From contig CAJNOP010000487.1 in the NCBI GenBank assembly GCA_905250075.1, forward strand, positions 1 to 64,000: DNA of 64,000 nt, written 5' to 3'. Made by a program: the position numbers and the translations under genes. Below the pieces are notes generated by a model. That model saw only the letters and a program-made list of their open reading frames with translations, was not told the origin of the DNA and did no database searches. Source of the DNA: Rotaria sp. Silwood1 (Eukaryota; Rotifera; Eurotatoria; Philodinida; Philodinidae). Below are positions 26,543-38,512 of this stretch, piece by piece; the first letter of the stretch is position 1, and every line of letters begins with the position of its first letter.

Positions 26543-28103
26543 ATGGCGACGAAATTTAGTGACTTGCTTGGAGAAACTTTAGTCAAATCTAATACTACTC
26601 AAGGAAGCGAAACTTATCAACAAATACCAACTAGTGAACTCGACAACAAGATCGTGGCGCTTTATTTTTCGTAAGCATATATTGAACTTCACCATATTTT
26701 AATAAAATTACTTTTTCAGGGCTCACTGGTGTGGACCTTGTCGAAATTTCACTCCAAAATTGGTTGAGTGTTACAATAAAACTCAGTCTGAATTACAAGA
26801 ACGATTTGATATTGTATTTGTGTCATCAGATCAAGATGAAAAATCTTTCAAGGAATATTTTGACACAATGCCGTGGAAAGCCATCCCCTTTTCAGGTAGC
26901 TCAATGTTCTCATCAATAGAATAGTTTCACTTTTACCATTAATATCATTGTCATAGCAATAATTCAACAAATAAAAAGTTGACAAAATTGTGTTAAAAAA
27001 AGTCAATATTCGGACTAGTTGAGCAACTTTTACTAAATTTGACACATAGTTTAGAAAAAAGTCATACTTTCATCTTGAGTAAGATAAGATCGAAATAATA
27101 GTTTGCAAGATAGCCTAGGAGTGTGGTCTGAGGCTCCTATAAAGTTTTAAGTTTTGGTTCTTGTGTAGTTTGTAAAGTATAAAGCTGAGAATCTTTTGAG
27201 TCGAAATGTTGTAAAAGCAAGAGTCTCGGATCTTAAATCAAATCGTAAGTCTGAATCTTGAATTTCGACATACTATCTGAAATTCCAGAGTCAACATACA
27301 AAATCCAAGAGTTTTCGTCTTGTAGGATTCTGATTTGTAAGACTAATATATTAAATATCAGATTGACCATTCATTATGATATACCTGTAACATTTAATTG
27401 ACTCTGAAGGATCAGTTGGTTGCAATGAATAATCAGAAGTGCTTGAGTTACTGAACGTATAAGTTATTAATATTGAAAGTAGAAACGTCAATTTTCTCTT
27501 CATTAGATCAACTAAACAGACTATTGCGTCCCAAGCTACTCCTCCTATGAAGACATAGTTATATTTAATTAATCTTGAACATACTCATGAATAACTTTTA
27601 TGAATGAAGACTTCTTTGCTACTTTTCAGTTTTTAATGAAAAATTAGACTGAAAATCGAGAATAATTAGTTAGAATTTAACTTGATTGCAATCACTAGCT
27701 GAATATTTTCGTTTCAGATCGAGATCGTGCCAATAAACTATCAGAGAAGTTTAATGTGGATGGCATTCCAACACTGCTTGTTCTCTTACCTGATGGAGTA
27801 ATTTTAACTAGTGAGGGTCGTAATGACATCGTAGAAAAAGGAGTGGAAGCTATTCGATTCTGGTCACAAGATGTAAAAAGTCTACCTGTATCTCCTGATA
27901 CATATGTGTGGCAAGGAGTGTTCTGCGATGGATGTAAAATGGATCCACTCGTTGGTCAAAGATACACGTGTTCTACTTGTAAGGAGTTTGATTTATGTTC
28001 TGCATGCCAGAAGAAGGGACACGAACACATGCTTACATATATGCCGCAGCCACTGGCGACGATTGGAAAACTTGTTTGGAAAGGAATAAATTTAAATTCT
28101 TAA
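26543..28103 (+). CDS. Nucleoredoxin/tryparedoxin-like thioredoxin-fold protein with C-terminal ZZ zinc finger
   Basis: Three exons: 26543-26670, 26720-26895 and 27718-28103. The GT-AG introns are 49 and 822 bp, and phases 2 and 1 join in frame to give 229 aa. Residues 1-150 are a thioredoxin-fold domain with the redox motif WCGPC at 46-50, a VSSDQDE segment, MPWKAIPFS, DRDR, and the cis-proline segment GIPTL. These are hallmarks of the nucleoredoxin/tryparedoxin family, whose usual motif is WCPPC. The C-terminal part is a ZZ-type zinc finger starting at HQGV-like WQGVFCDGC, with CSTC, LCSAC and a final GHEHM histidine pair. It is likely a disulfide reductase in cytosol or nucleus, with ZZ giving protein binding. 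Plant nucleoredoxins also carry a C-terminal Cys/His domain, but of a different (C1-like) type. The two outer exons alone would not show the redox motif. Confidence 0.85.
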
Positions 28104-29348
28104 CTTCTCAACAGCTTTTCAATTTATATCAACCAAATAAATACACAATTGAGAAGAATTATACATCCATTAGTTTTCGAAAACTAGTTTACTTTAATAA
28201 ATATTAAAATAAAGTTAAAAAAAATGGGTCTTCGTCTGAAAAATGCTTGTTCAGTATCTTGATACTAGAAGAGCTTAGACGTACTGATGGCGTCACTGAA
28301 AATTTGGGTGTGACAAAGTTCAACCCTTGATTATGTTGTCAAATTATTCGAGTTCAGTATAATACGTTTTCGGGAACATAAAACTATATTTCTCTTGTTA
28401 AAGTTGCTAAAACTCGCTTATCTTTTGAAATAATTATTTTTTCAAAAATCATTGTTCTTGACGATAATTAAAATGAATTTTATCTGTTGTAAAATATATA
28501 TACAAAATAATTCTTTGTTAGATTAGTTTTCTTTATAAAAAATAAAAACGATTGAACTACATCTTACGCTGATACTTTTATTTGACGATAGCTGCAATTT
28601 TCGTAAACTTTAAATGGTTATATGATATTGTATTATAGGAAAAGATGATCAAGCATTTTTTGCTTTAGTAGGTTTTAAGATTAATTTTGTTTAGAATATT
28701 TTGGATTTTCCTACGAAAATCGTTGTATTTTTTATCATCAAACAGAAGGAATTTTACTGAAAGTAAGTATCTTGCTGAAGGTGAGTGTCGCTTTAAGACC
28801 TATGGCTTGCTGTTGGTACAGTTATAATATCTATATATGTGCTATCAATAAATAAATATACTATTGAAAAAACATCCAACAAATCAGAAAAAAAAGGTAA
28901 TTTTCGGTGGCCTCTCTTATTCTCTTGATTTTTGTCAAAGACTCAAGAGTGTGGAAATGGGGAGATGAGTCTTCTTTTCATCTATTTTCACACTGATACT
29001 CAGTGTATCTTAGACATAATTAGAAGAGGAATGTTTTATTCAACACTTCAAATGCGTAGCATTAAAATTAATCTCATTGAAATCTATACAGACCACAGAT
29101 GATTGGATGAATGTTGAAATCTTTATTACATAACAATAATCATCCTTTATTTTATTCGAAGTTCATAAATTAAGAAAAATTTATTGGTTATGTGAAAGTT
29201 TCACTGAGTTAACGAAAAAAAAAATGAAAAGATTATTCACATCATAACAACAGGTGAATATTAGAAATGAAATAAAAATAAAAAAATCGATTATGTGTGT
29301 TCTATTTTTTTGTTTTACAAGATTCGTGTTTTCTTTTCATGTTTTCAC
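28104..29348. other. AT-rich intergenic region
   Basis: Contains an AATAAA signal for the thioredoxin-ZZ gene near 28197. Nothing else recognised. Confidence 0.55.
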
Positions 29349-30620
29349 TTATTTATTCCATTCTTCCAATTCAATTTGTGTCATTAGTGGCTTATCCGGT
29401 AGAAATTCAGCTTTAAACTGCGATATATTTTTAACTTGAAATACAGTGTAAGGCATAATCAATATTTCTCCTTCATTAGCATATTGAGAAGAGTTTTCAA
29501 TATGTAAAGCAGTGCGTTTACGTTTAATCTGATATATACACATCACCCATGATTTAATCACTTTTCCATCAGCCTTAAAGCGAGCTTTTGTACCACCTTT
29601 TTCCCTTTCTTCTTCTTGTCGAACTACAAATAATTCGGCAACTTTGCGATCAATTGATGAAGACAAAAATGATTTCGTCATTAAGCAACAGTCAACTTCA
29701 TACTTTTTAAGGTCATCATGGTTTTGTCGCATTACTCGATAAGCAGGACCGATAAATGTATAATTATTCAAGATAGGATGATGAGAAAGTAATGCTATAA
29801 TATATCTTCGTTCGCTTTGATACATGCCTGCACCTCCTGCTATTTCAGTATTCAATGTAGTATAAAAATCAGTTTCAGCTGTGTAAGCTTTAATTATCCA
29901 TTGTGGATCTTGTTCTTTTGTAGCTTTTTGAAAGAAGCGTTTTATAATTTCAATGCCATGAATATTAGCTAGCCCTTTATTAATGTAATTCTTTTCGATT
30001 TTTTCAAACATTTTATTCATAGAGTCACTTCCAGCAGCGTTATTATATACAGACTTGATTATGTCTCTTTCTTCAGCCGCTTTATCTAATACATCGTCAT
30101 CAATTAATTCCCATTCAATTACACCAGTGTTTCCTACTAATCGATTACTGTTTGGTACACGAAAAAATAGTTCTTTGATATTATTATTCAATGCTTCGTC
30201 GAACGGTAAGCACCCGTATTTATTTTGTATTGCTCTGTCAGCTCCAGCTTCCAGCAACATTCGAACAATTCTTATATGACCATGATAGCATGCAGCATGT
30301 AATGCTGTACTATGATTTGGTTCTAATTTGTCGATTTCATCAAGTGTCATTGTTGGAAGTAATTTTTCTACCTTATCGATTTGGTTATTACGGCATGCCG
30401 AATAAAATTCACTACATGCGGTAGATGTTGCCACTGCTTTTGTTGTTGTTGCTTTTGCTTCAGATGTTGCTGTTGATGATAGTGTTGGACTTAGTGTTAA
30501 TGTGATAACATTATCTGAAGGAAGACGCTCAGGATGATCCAATTGTGAAAGAAAGGCATCATACTCTTGGGCACGACGATTCGTCACATACTTTTTTAAT
30601 GATTCTATTGCGTTTCCCAT
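29349..30620 (-). CDS. Ankyrin-repeat mono-ADP-ribosyltransferase (R-S-E type)
   Basis: Intronless, 423 aa. Residues 1-65 form a low-complexity head, starting MGNAIES (possible but not ideal N-myristoylation context) and rich in Ala, Thr and Ser. Residues about 68-150 hold ankyrin repeats (NHSTALHAACYHGHIRIVRM followed by AGADRAIQNKYGCLP). Residues about 165-415 are an arginine-type ART domain of the cholera-toxin-like R-S-E class: YRVMR with Arg295, the S motif FLSSS ending at 322, and the ExE pair E383/E385 in NEGEILIMP. All three NAD and catalytic elements are present, so it should transfer ADP-ribose from NAD to protein side chains. There is no signal peptide, so it is probably intracellular. 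The partner is presumably set by the ankyrin repeats. The three frames downstream hold nothing similar. Confidence 0.85.
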   Translation of the reverse strand: MGNAIESLKKYVTNRRAQEYDAFLSQLDHPERLPSDNVITLTLSPTLSSTATSEAKATTTKAVATSTACSEFYSACRNNQIDKVEKLLPTMTLDEIDKLEPNHSTALHAACYHGHIRIVRMLLEAGADRAIQNKYGCLPFDEALNNNIKELFFRVPNSNRLVGNTGVIEWELIDDDVLDKAAEERDIIKSVYNNAAGSDSMNKMFEKIEKNYINKGLANIHGIEIIKRFFQKATKEQDPQWIIKAYTAETDFYTTLNTEIAGGAGMYQSERRYIIALLSHHPILNNYTFIGPAYRVMRQNHDDLKKYEVDCCLMTKSFLSSSIDRKVAELFVVRQEEEREKGGTKARFKADGKVIKSWVMCIYQIKRKRTALHIENSSQYANEGEILIMPYTVFQVKNISQFKAEFLPDKPLMTQIELEEWNK

Positions 30621-32727
30621 ACGTTGACAATTAGCTGTTTATTTTCGGTACCAACAATCAATAAAATAACGCTAATTAGAACTGAATAGTGATCTTAAAT
30701 GATGAAAGAAATTCATATTTAACACAAAAAAAAGCAGATCACTAGTGTGATTTGAACCTCTCTATTGAATACCTGAATTAATTTTCAGCAGAAAATAGAA
30801 AATTCAGGCTAGATGAGATGACAAAAAAAAACGATTTCTGCACATAACTTTTCTACAAAGATAAAATAAAACTTCTCACGTTGTTCTGCACGTATTCAGT
30901 CATTTTATGTGACTATTGATACTGTGACCTACCCTACGTGAATAGAAGTATCATACTGAGTAAGTAAATAAGATTGCTTGATTATACAACAATTTCTTAT
31001 TTTTATCATTAGTGTAAGATACATATTCATAAACTTTTTCTTCAATATTTCTTTCCATATATTTTTATCCTTAACAACATCACTCTATAAAAGACTTTGA
31101 CAGACAAAATTAATCATGTTAAATTTTCTATGACTTATCGCTCATTCAAATGAATTTCATTCGACATTATATTAGTGTTTTAGAGTAAAAGAATATCATG
31201 GAAATACTTAATAGACGATATGATAACTCTCCTAAACTGACTGATAAGACAATATCATTTATGAAGAACTTTTTAGAAGTTTTCATCGAATTTTTACTAA
31301 TATGAAAACATCTTAGTTTAATCACAGTTCAACGTAAAAATAATTTTCTTAACAAGTTTATTCATTTCTTACTTGTGTATGTTATACGAAGATGGCAAAA
31401 TCAAACTGAATTTGTTACACTTACAAACATTATACCACGTGCATTATTGGTAATAAACTGAAAATGAAAGAATGTGAATGGTATTGCACAACCAAACAGT
31501 AGTTGCAAACTATGTAGTTTTGTGATGTTAATGCCGATGAAAAGAGTTTTTTTTTTCTCAGAAGTAGTACGATAATCTTCAACCATCTGTATAGTTCAAA
31601 AGATGTCGGTAAGGTGTCGAAATCCTGTAGATTTATTATGAAATATTTATAATTAAAAAAATTGAGAAAACGTTGTTATAGTTCATCTGTACGTTGTCAC
31701 TAGTCATTCTACAAAAATATTGCAATAGATAATGAGTTTCAGGTGTATTCATGATTAAAAAAAATACTGTTTTAATATGTTCATGAGAAAGCGTATTCTT
31801 TCTCTCCAATTGATCGTATTTATAACTTTGTTCGAATATGTTTGCTTTTATGAGTTTGACACATTTTCTTCAGCTTTCTTTTACTGTAAATAACGAATTT
31901 GTTTTTAGAATCAAGTTTCAGCGCAATGTATTGATAGTACACTTTTTCTTGAAAAAAAAAATGAGTTATTTCACAAACAAGTGAAAGGTATATTTAGATT
32001 CGTATTGTGAGTAAAAATGTATTTATAGGAAATAGAAATATTCTAGCATATAGAGAAATATTTCGTGATCTTCTAATCAGACATCTATCACTTTATTGGG
32101 ACTGTTTTCGAGACGCAAATCTTAGCTCTACTTCTATTGTTTATTATTACCTTCTTGCACAGACTACCAAGGTATGTTAAGTTGCTCTGTTTTTGATAAA
32201 AGCTACAATATCTTTACAACTTAGTCATTCAAGAAATAACTTACTTTAGCGAGCATTTGTTGTCGCTTTCTCGTAGCATCATTTAGGAGTACTACTGATA
32301 ACATCTGTTTTTATTTTTTATTGTTCCCTTTCTTTTAATTCTTTACACTCTCTTATCATGTTCTGTTCCTTCAACAATCAAATTCATTCATTATGAATAT
32401 ATTCACCTATTTCTCTTTTCTGTTTGTCTACTATCTCTATTTGACGAACTTAAAGTATTATAATGAATATAAGTGGAAACAAAAGCACACATGTAAAGTA
32501 TTGTCATTGGATAAATATTTTTAAAGAAATGATGGCTTTTTTTTTTTACTTGTAAATTCAAAAAGTTCCTTTGGATGAATTTCAGTTTTTCTTCTTCAAT
32601 CTTCAAAAATATCTATCAGATAGATGGTCCTCATAGAGATGAATGATACATACGCATATATCTCAGAAATATTGAATTCTAAGCAAAAAAATTCAAACAA
32701 TTTTATAGAAAATTTATTCAATGGATA
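30621..32727. other. AT-rich intergenic region
   Basis: Upstream flank of the ankyrin-ART gene. No gene, RNA or ordered repeat recognised. It ends at the left edge of a foldback element. Confidence 0.55.
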
Positions 32728-33684
32728 AAGGGTGTTCCATAATAACTGACGATAAATTGTTATTCATATGTTTCATACTTTTTCTTGACATAGAGGGCTG
32801 AAATTTTTATCACATATATACCTAATGAAGATCTTCTGTTTCTGAAAGTTTCAGGTCTCTAGCTATAACTATTGGTGAAATACATCGACAACATTTGAAT
32901 ACATGAATTTTCGTAATCGACTTAGCGGGGCAGTTACATAGATAGTTAACCAAAAACTCACAAAGTATTCAGAAAATTTTCTTTCATATCAGAATTTGTA
33001 GAGCTTTTTCTGCTGATCATTTTGGTAAAATCATGTTTCGAATTTCATTGAGAAATGACGATGTTATAGTTAAAATAGTTATCGCAAAAAATAGAAGATG
33101 TCAGATTTTTTTCATAGAAATATCGCATACAATGTTCAATCGAGAATTATTCATCCTATTTGCTTATATTTCAGAAACGGACTATAGGATCTTGTAGAGC
33201 AAGGTTTCCTCTACAAAACCTACTAAGTCACATTTCTCCAGAATATAGCCACATTTTGAGATATACGAATCGACTTCCTTACGCTTTAACCTATTTTAAA
33301 GTGTTTAGTATTTTGCCTATAACGTCGTCATTTCTCAATGAAATTGGAAAAGTTTTTTTACCAAAATGATCAGCGGGAAAAGCTCTACAAATTCTAATAC
33401 GAAAAAAAATTTTCCGAACAGTTTGTGATTTTTTGGTTAACTACTCATGAAAATATCCTGCAACATTTTCACAATAAAAAGTATTGAAAAATCGATTTCG
33501 AAAATTTATATCTTTGAATGTTGTTGATGTATTTCACCAGTAGTTATAGCTAGAGACCTGAAACTTTCAGAAACAGAAGATCTTCATTAGATATATATGT
33601 GATAAAAATTTCAGCCCTCTATGTCAAGAAAAAGTATGAAAAATATGAATAACAATTTATCGTCAGTTATTATGGAACACCCTT
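32728..33684. mobile_element. Foldback / MITE-like element flanked by TA (Tc1/mariner-like)
   Basis: The 957-bp element starts AAGGGTGTTCC and ends in its exact complement GGAACACCCTT, with TA immediately outside both ends (32726-32727 and 33685-33686). The outer ~185 bp of each arm are nearly identical as reverse complements. Similarity continues to about 370 bp per arm, leaving a unique centre of about 200 bp (33.10-33.30 kb). There is no transposase frame, so it is non-autonomous. TA duplication with long terminal inverted repeats fits the Tc1/mariner superfamily. The family assignment is inference. Confidence 0.82.
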
Positions 33685-33686
33685 TA

Positions 33687-34983
33687 TACGTTCTATGTCA
33701 ATGTAAATTGTCAGTTAGAAATATCATATCATATTTCACTAGGTAAAAATCTGACAATTTAAAGCACACTAACGAGAAGATATACGTGAGTTGCTGTCTT
33801 TGAAAAATATTTACATTATCTAATTTTGTTATTGTCTCTACTCTGATTTCAATGATGATTATATATGGCTTGTTTCAATTCATATATCAGAAAATAATTG
33901 AAAGTCATATTTTTCTTGCAGAATCCTTCTTCTATTTGTTTATCCATATTAACTATTTTATTATAGTTGCACAATTCTATCGCACATTTCTTAGTAACTT
34001 CTGCACTGAAAATTCCGAAGATTTTGAGAACGATATATCGTAGTCAATATTAGACAATCGAAGTATAGTTGACAAACTCAAGAGGTCGTTTATAGCCTAA
34101 CAAAAAATTAAGCATCAATCAATAGAAACAATATTTGCAATACTGACTACAATATATTCTTTCCTAAAAACTTTACAACTTTTAGCAAAACAATTACTAA
34201 GAAACGTGAGATAGAATGATGTAATATGATAAAATTATTATTATGGATAAATAGAAAACAAAAGATTTTTTCAGGGAAAAATGTATTTTTATACCAATAA
34301 AAAATGCCGTATGGAATATATTCTTGAATGATTTGTTTGTATTGTTAATTAACAAAAAAACAAACTCAAACGTGTTCAAATGAAGATCTTTGCAAAATCT
34401 TTTGTCATGAGTACATAATTATAGTTGCAGGTGAATAGAAGACTTATACTCATACCTTCACGCTCATTTCTCTAGTTCAGCATCGCTACTTTTAAATGTG
34501 ATGATTGAATCTATAAGCTACATATAAATTTTAGTACCGGCCAATAGTCAAATCATATGCCGAAGATGATTGATCTGCTTTAATAGTTTTGTCATGTCTA
34601 CTAATAATGAAATTACTTGAGTCAGTGCCTTTGAACCAATACATGGTTCACTAATTAGAAGTGTCTGCAACATAAACGAAGTCCATTTGATGAACAGTTA
34701 TTGTCTCTCTATTATACGAATACAATATATCTTTAAAATATCTTCGAAAACTGGTGACACTTCGATATCTATCTACTGCAAAGTATATCCGATTGGCAAA
34801 TTGTATTGGCAAATGAACAACGTTGCAATGCGATAAGCAAATATTATCAATATAACGGAGAGAATAAAAGAACATTTGAGTCAACAAAAGTGTCATACAA
34901 GTACGAACTACTTTCTTATTCTGATTATCGAATCAATATAAATTTGATAAGTATAAAGATAATTTTCTATTGATGAATTCTTC
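33687..34983. other. AT-rich intergenic region
   Basis: 5' flank of the amine oxidase gene. A short minus-strand frame at 34651-34896 is not recognisable. No RNA gene or repeat found. Confidence 0.5.
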
Positions 34984-36444
34984 ATGGCAAATCTGACAGG
35001 AAATTCTTTAAAAGAAACTACTGACGGTTTTATTCACTATGCAAATGGTTTAATCGAAATTGGTTTACACACATCAGCCGTTGTTAAATCACAAGAATTA
35101 ATAAATAATGAAGAATATGATGTAATTATTATTGGTGCGGGATTTGCTGGTCTTATTGCTGCACGTGAACTTAGTCTTCGTGGACGAAAAGTATTAATTA
35201 TTGAAGCAAAAAATAGAATTGGTGGTCGAACATTTACTACTCAACTCGAAAATCAAAACTTTGAAATTGGTGGTACATGGATTCATTGGAGTCAACCACA
35301 TGTATGGACAGAAATCACACGTTATGGACTTTCATTAACTGAATCAAAAGGTACAACAGCTAATCGTATGAGTATATTACTTGATAATGGTACTAAATTA
35401 AAAGAAGTGCAAACGACTGATTATTGGTTAGCAATGGCTAAAGCAATGGAAAAATATAGTGATGTTGATGGAGTTCAAGGACGTACAGTTATGCCATTAC
35501 CACATACACCTTTTACTTCTAATGAAGCTGTACAAATGTATGATCAATTATCTATGCAAGATCGACTCAATCAAGTTTTAAATTTGCTTGATAATAATGA
35601 AGAAATACGTCAAATGTTATTATCATTACTTTCAATGAATATGCAAGGTGATATTGCACAAGGAGGATTTATTGATCATCTTCGTTGGTGGGCACTTGGA
35701 GATTATGATATGAATCGAATGTTTGAAAAACTTGGTCGATATAAAATAAAAGAAGGAACAAGTACATTAGCACAAGCTATATTAAATGATTGTCAAAAAG
35801 TCACATTATTATTATCAACTGCTGTTGAATCTATTGATCGCACTAGTGGAAATAGTGTTATTATTCGTATACATACAGGTGAATTAATAATTGGTCGAAC
35901 AGCAATTGTAACTGTTCCTTTGAATGCATTACATAAAATAGAATTTTTTCCACCTCTTGAATTACAAAAACAACAAGCTGTAACCGTAGGCCAATGTCGA
36001 GGTGGAACTAAATTTTGGGTCAAATTAGAAAAGTCCATTGGTAATTGGTTTGGTTTTGCCCCATATCCAAATCCAATTACTATGGCTTATACAGATGATC
36101 AAGATGGATCTGTTATTGTAGGATTTGGACCTAATGGATTATTAGATATTCAGAATATTAACGTCGTAGAAAAAGAATTAAATAAATTACTTCCAAATGT
36201 AAAAGTTAAATATGTTTTAGGACATGATTGGCGAAATGATCCGTTCGTATTGAGTACATGGTCTTGGTATAAACCAGGTCAAATGTCTTTAAGTCTTAGA
36301 GCACTTCAAAAATCAGAACCACCTGTATTCTTTGCTAGTGGTGATATATCTGATGGTTGGCGAGGATTTATTGATGGTGCACTCGAAAGTGGTCTTAAAA
36401 GTGTTAGAAATGTTCAACAATATCTTACCACACGTTTTCATTAA
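34984..36444 (+). CDS. Flavin-containing amine oxidase, MAO-N-like
   Basis: Intronless, 486 aa, the usual length for the family. FAD-binding Rossmann motif at 46-82: DVIIIGAGFAGL with GxGxxG at 51-56, then the acidic end of strand 2 (IIEA) and RIGGRTF. Directly after comes GGTWIHWSQPHVW, a segment characteristic of the fungal MAO-N type. The C-terminal FAD and substrate motif is FASGDISDGWRGFIDGALESG near 445-467, including the W and the final helix. It would oxidatively deaminate a primary amine with O2, releasing aldehyde, ammonia and H2O2. I see no SGGCY covalent-flavin cysteine, so FAD is probably non-covalent. There is no signal peptide or C-terminal anchor, unlike animal MAO-A/B. Lack of introns and the MAO-N flavour suggest horizontal acquisition (inference). 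Base composition matches the host, so any transfer is old. Confidence 0.9.
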   Translation: MANLTGNSLKETTDGFIHYANGLIEIGLHTSAVVKSQELINNEEYDVIIIGAGFAGLIAARELSLRGRKVLIIEAKNRIGGRTFTTQLENQNFEIGGTWIHWSQPHVWTEITRYGLSLTESKGTTANRMSILLDNGTKLKEVQTTDYWLAMAKAMEKYSDVDGVQGRTVMPLPHTPFTSNEAVQMYDQLSMQDRLNQVLNLLDNNEEIRQMLLSLLSMNMQGDIAQGGFIDHLRWWALGDYDMNRMFEKLGRYKIKEGTSTLAQAILNDCQKVTLLLSTAVESIDRTSGNSVIIRIHTGELIIGRTAIVTVPLNALHKIEFFPPLELQKQQAVTVGQCRGGTKFWVKLEKSIGNWFGFAPYPNPITMAYTDDQDGSVIVGFGPNGLLDIQNINVVEKELNKLLPNVKVKYVLGHDWRNDPFVLSTWSWYKPGQMSLSLRALQKSEPPVFFASGDISDGWRGFIDGALESGLKSVRNVQQYLTTRFH

Positions 36445-37738
36445 TTTTAATTCCTATTTAAAATTCTTTTATTTATAAGTATATATTTTAATATTGTAAT
36501 ATTTACATACATATATATTCTGTAATTATTTAATATCATTTTATTTTAATAACTTACTGGAAATTTTTATTTATATATTACTATCATAGTTTCTTTATGT
36601 TGTCATAGATTTGCATATGAAATACTAATAAATACGTATGACTAAATGATCTTGATAGATTAAAAGAAATTTTTAATATGTGCTGATTTACATATGTGAT
36701 GTATAGAAATATAAATAGTGATCAATCTAACGTACTGTTTTATCGTAGTTAGAATTGATTAACAGAATCATGAATATAGGCGATAGATCTACGATTTGAA
36801 CATTCAGGGAAACTTTTTATTAAATTATTGATAACTTGAAGAATGTTTCAGACTATTACAATTCAATTTCGCTTAAAATTAAGACCTTCTTGTTCAATAA
36901 ATTATGTGTAATATCTACACAAAAAAAGTGTGACACAGTTTGAAAACATGTTTCGAATTCAGGGTTTAGCGCATTCGTCATTTTTTTTTGAAGAAGAGAA
37001 TCATTAATATTTTACCAGTTTCATTCAAATTAGTAATATCTATTTTGAAAACTAAAGACAGTCAGATCTTTAGATGTAGTCATTTCGAGTTCATTCGGTC
37101 TCTCCGCATGTTCTTCATCAATAAATAATCGAGAACAAGTCTATCAGTGAGTTACATTTATTTCGAAAGCTTCACGATAACTCGGCTCGTTACACATTAA
37201 AAGAAAAACCATACAAGTGATTATAGAGTCATTATTGAATCGCTTAACGGTAATCTGTTCAGAGGTTATAAAATATTTCAAAGCAAAATAGATATTTATT
37301 TTATAAGATATGTCAAAGACACATGTATTCTTTTGATATTAATTTTTATCAGTTCACTTCTTCTGTTTTTCTTTATCAATAATAACAATGAATTGATATT
37401 GCTGTTACCCATTCAATAATGTGGTTAAAGAAGAAAAAAAAATCAAGACTTTATATGTTGTTAAAGTCTCTTTCTCTATCATGCATTTATTGAATCGACC
37501 AAACGATCCTGTATTTAATATATGGACAATCAAAGCACTGTGAGAAGTAAAAGGTTAAAAAATTCATTTTAACATATTAATATGAAATTAAATGAAAAAT
37601 ATTTATATTTACTAAGTAGTTCTTTTATTTCATAGATAATGCTTTTGTACATTTAATTACTAATATAAAATATCATCAAATTTATTTCATGGTGTTTTCT
37701 TTTTAAATACAAAACTGTTACAAAGAAAGAACGAGTAA
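36445..37738. other. AT-rich intergenic region between convergent genes
   Basis: Shared 3' region of the amine oxidase (plus) and the LRR gene (minus). No gene or repeat recognised. Confidence 0.55.
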
Positions 37739-38512
37739 TTAAAGTTCAATTTTAAATATTTTCTTTCTATTAGCTTTTTCTCGAAGTTTCATTTGACCCA
37801 TTTCAGATAAATTACAATTATTTATTGATAATTGTTCTAATGTTTGATTATGTTCTAACATTTGAAGAAAATAATCAATACTTGCATCAGTTATAAATAT
37901 ATTAAATGAAAGTACTAATACTTTTAATTTTCTATTATAATTAATTAATATATTAGCTAATAATTTTACTCCTTGATTTCCAATTTCATTATCTGATAAC
38001 CATAATTCAGTTAATGTTTGATTTGTTCGAAGCATTTCAGATAAACAATGTATACCATCATTTGAAATACCATTTTTATTAAGATGAAGTATCTCAAGAG
38101 ATGAATAATGATTTGGTAAAAGAACTTGACTTAAGAAATAAACACCTGTATCTGATATATGATTATAAGAAAGATCAAGACTTTTTAATATTGAATTATT
38201 TGTTAAACTTGAAATTAAAAGAGATATGCCTTGTGATGTTATTTGATTTCCATATAATCGAAGTTCTATACATTGTTTATTTTTTATAATTTGTTTAATA
38301 ATCATTAACATATCATCATCAGTTATATTCCAATAGGATAAATCTGCGCATGTTTTTGGTTTGATTAATGCAAGTTCTTCTTCTAATTTTTTATTACGGT
38401 AAATTTCTGTAATAAATCTTTTGTTTTCTGTTGTTGGAATAATAGGTTTGAATTCAACTGAAATTGATCGTGAACGTGAACGTGGAGATAATGAGTCGAT
38501 CTTTTTTAACAT
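37739..38512 (-). CDS. Leucine-rich repeat protein, ribonuclease-inhibitor/NLRC3-like
   Basis: Intronless, 257 aa. A short Ser/Arg-rich head (SPRSRSRS near 9-16) is followed, from about residue 55 to 245, by six to seven LRRs of the ~28-residue ribonuclease-inhibitor class, with the pattern LxxLxLxxNxI(S/T)xxG. Examples are ELRLYGNQITSQG, SLDLSYNHISDTG and ELWLSDNEIGNQG. The LRR part resembles that of the ART-LRR genes at 44.7 and 50.3 kb, but no ART domain is present. It may be a stand-alone LRR paralog or an LRR domain that lost or never had its partner. Likely a cytosolic protein-binding scaffold; no enzymatic motif seen. Confidence 0.82.
   Translation of the reverse strand: MLKKIDSLSPRSRSRSISVEFKPIIPTTENKRFITEIYRNKKLEEELALIKPKTCADLSYWNITDDDMLMIIKQIIKNKQCIELRLYGNQITSQGISLLISSLTNNSILKSLDLSYNHISDTGVYFLSQVLLPNHYSSLEILHLNKNGISNDGIHCLSEMLRTNQTLTELWLSDNEIGNQGVKLLANILINYNRKLKVLVLSFNIFITDASIDYFLQMLEHNQTLEQLSINNCNLSEMGQMKLREKANRKKIFKIEL

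Noticed and set aside
33160..33369. 69-codon plus-strand frame
   Set aside because: Located in the centre and right arm of the TA-flanked foldback; no similarity to a transposase.
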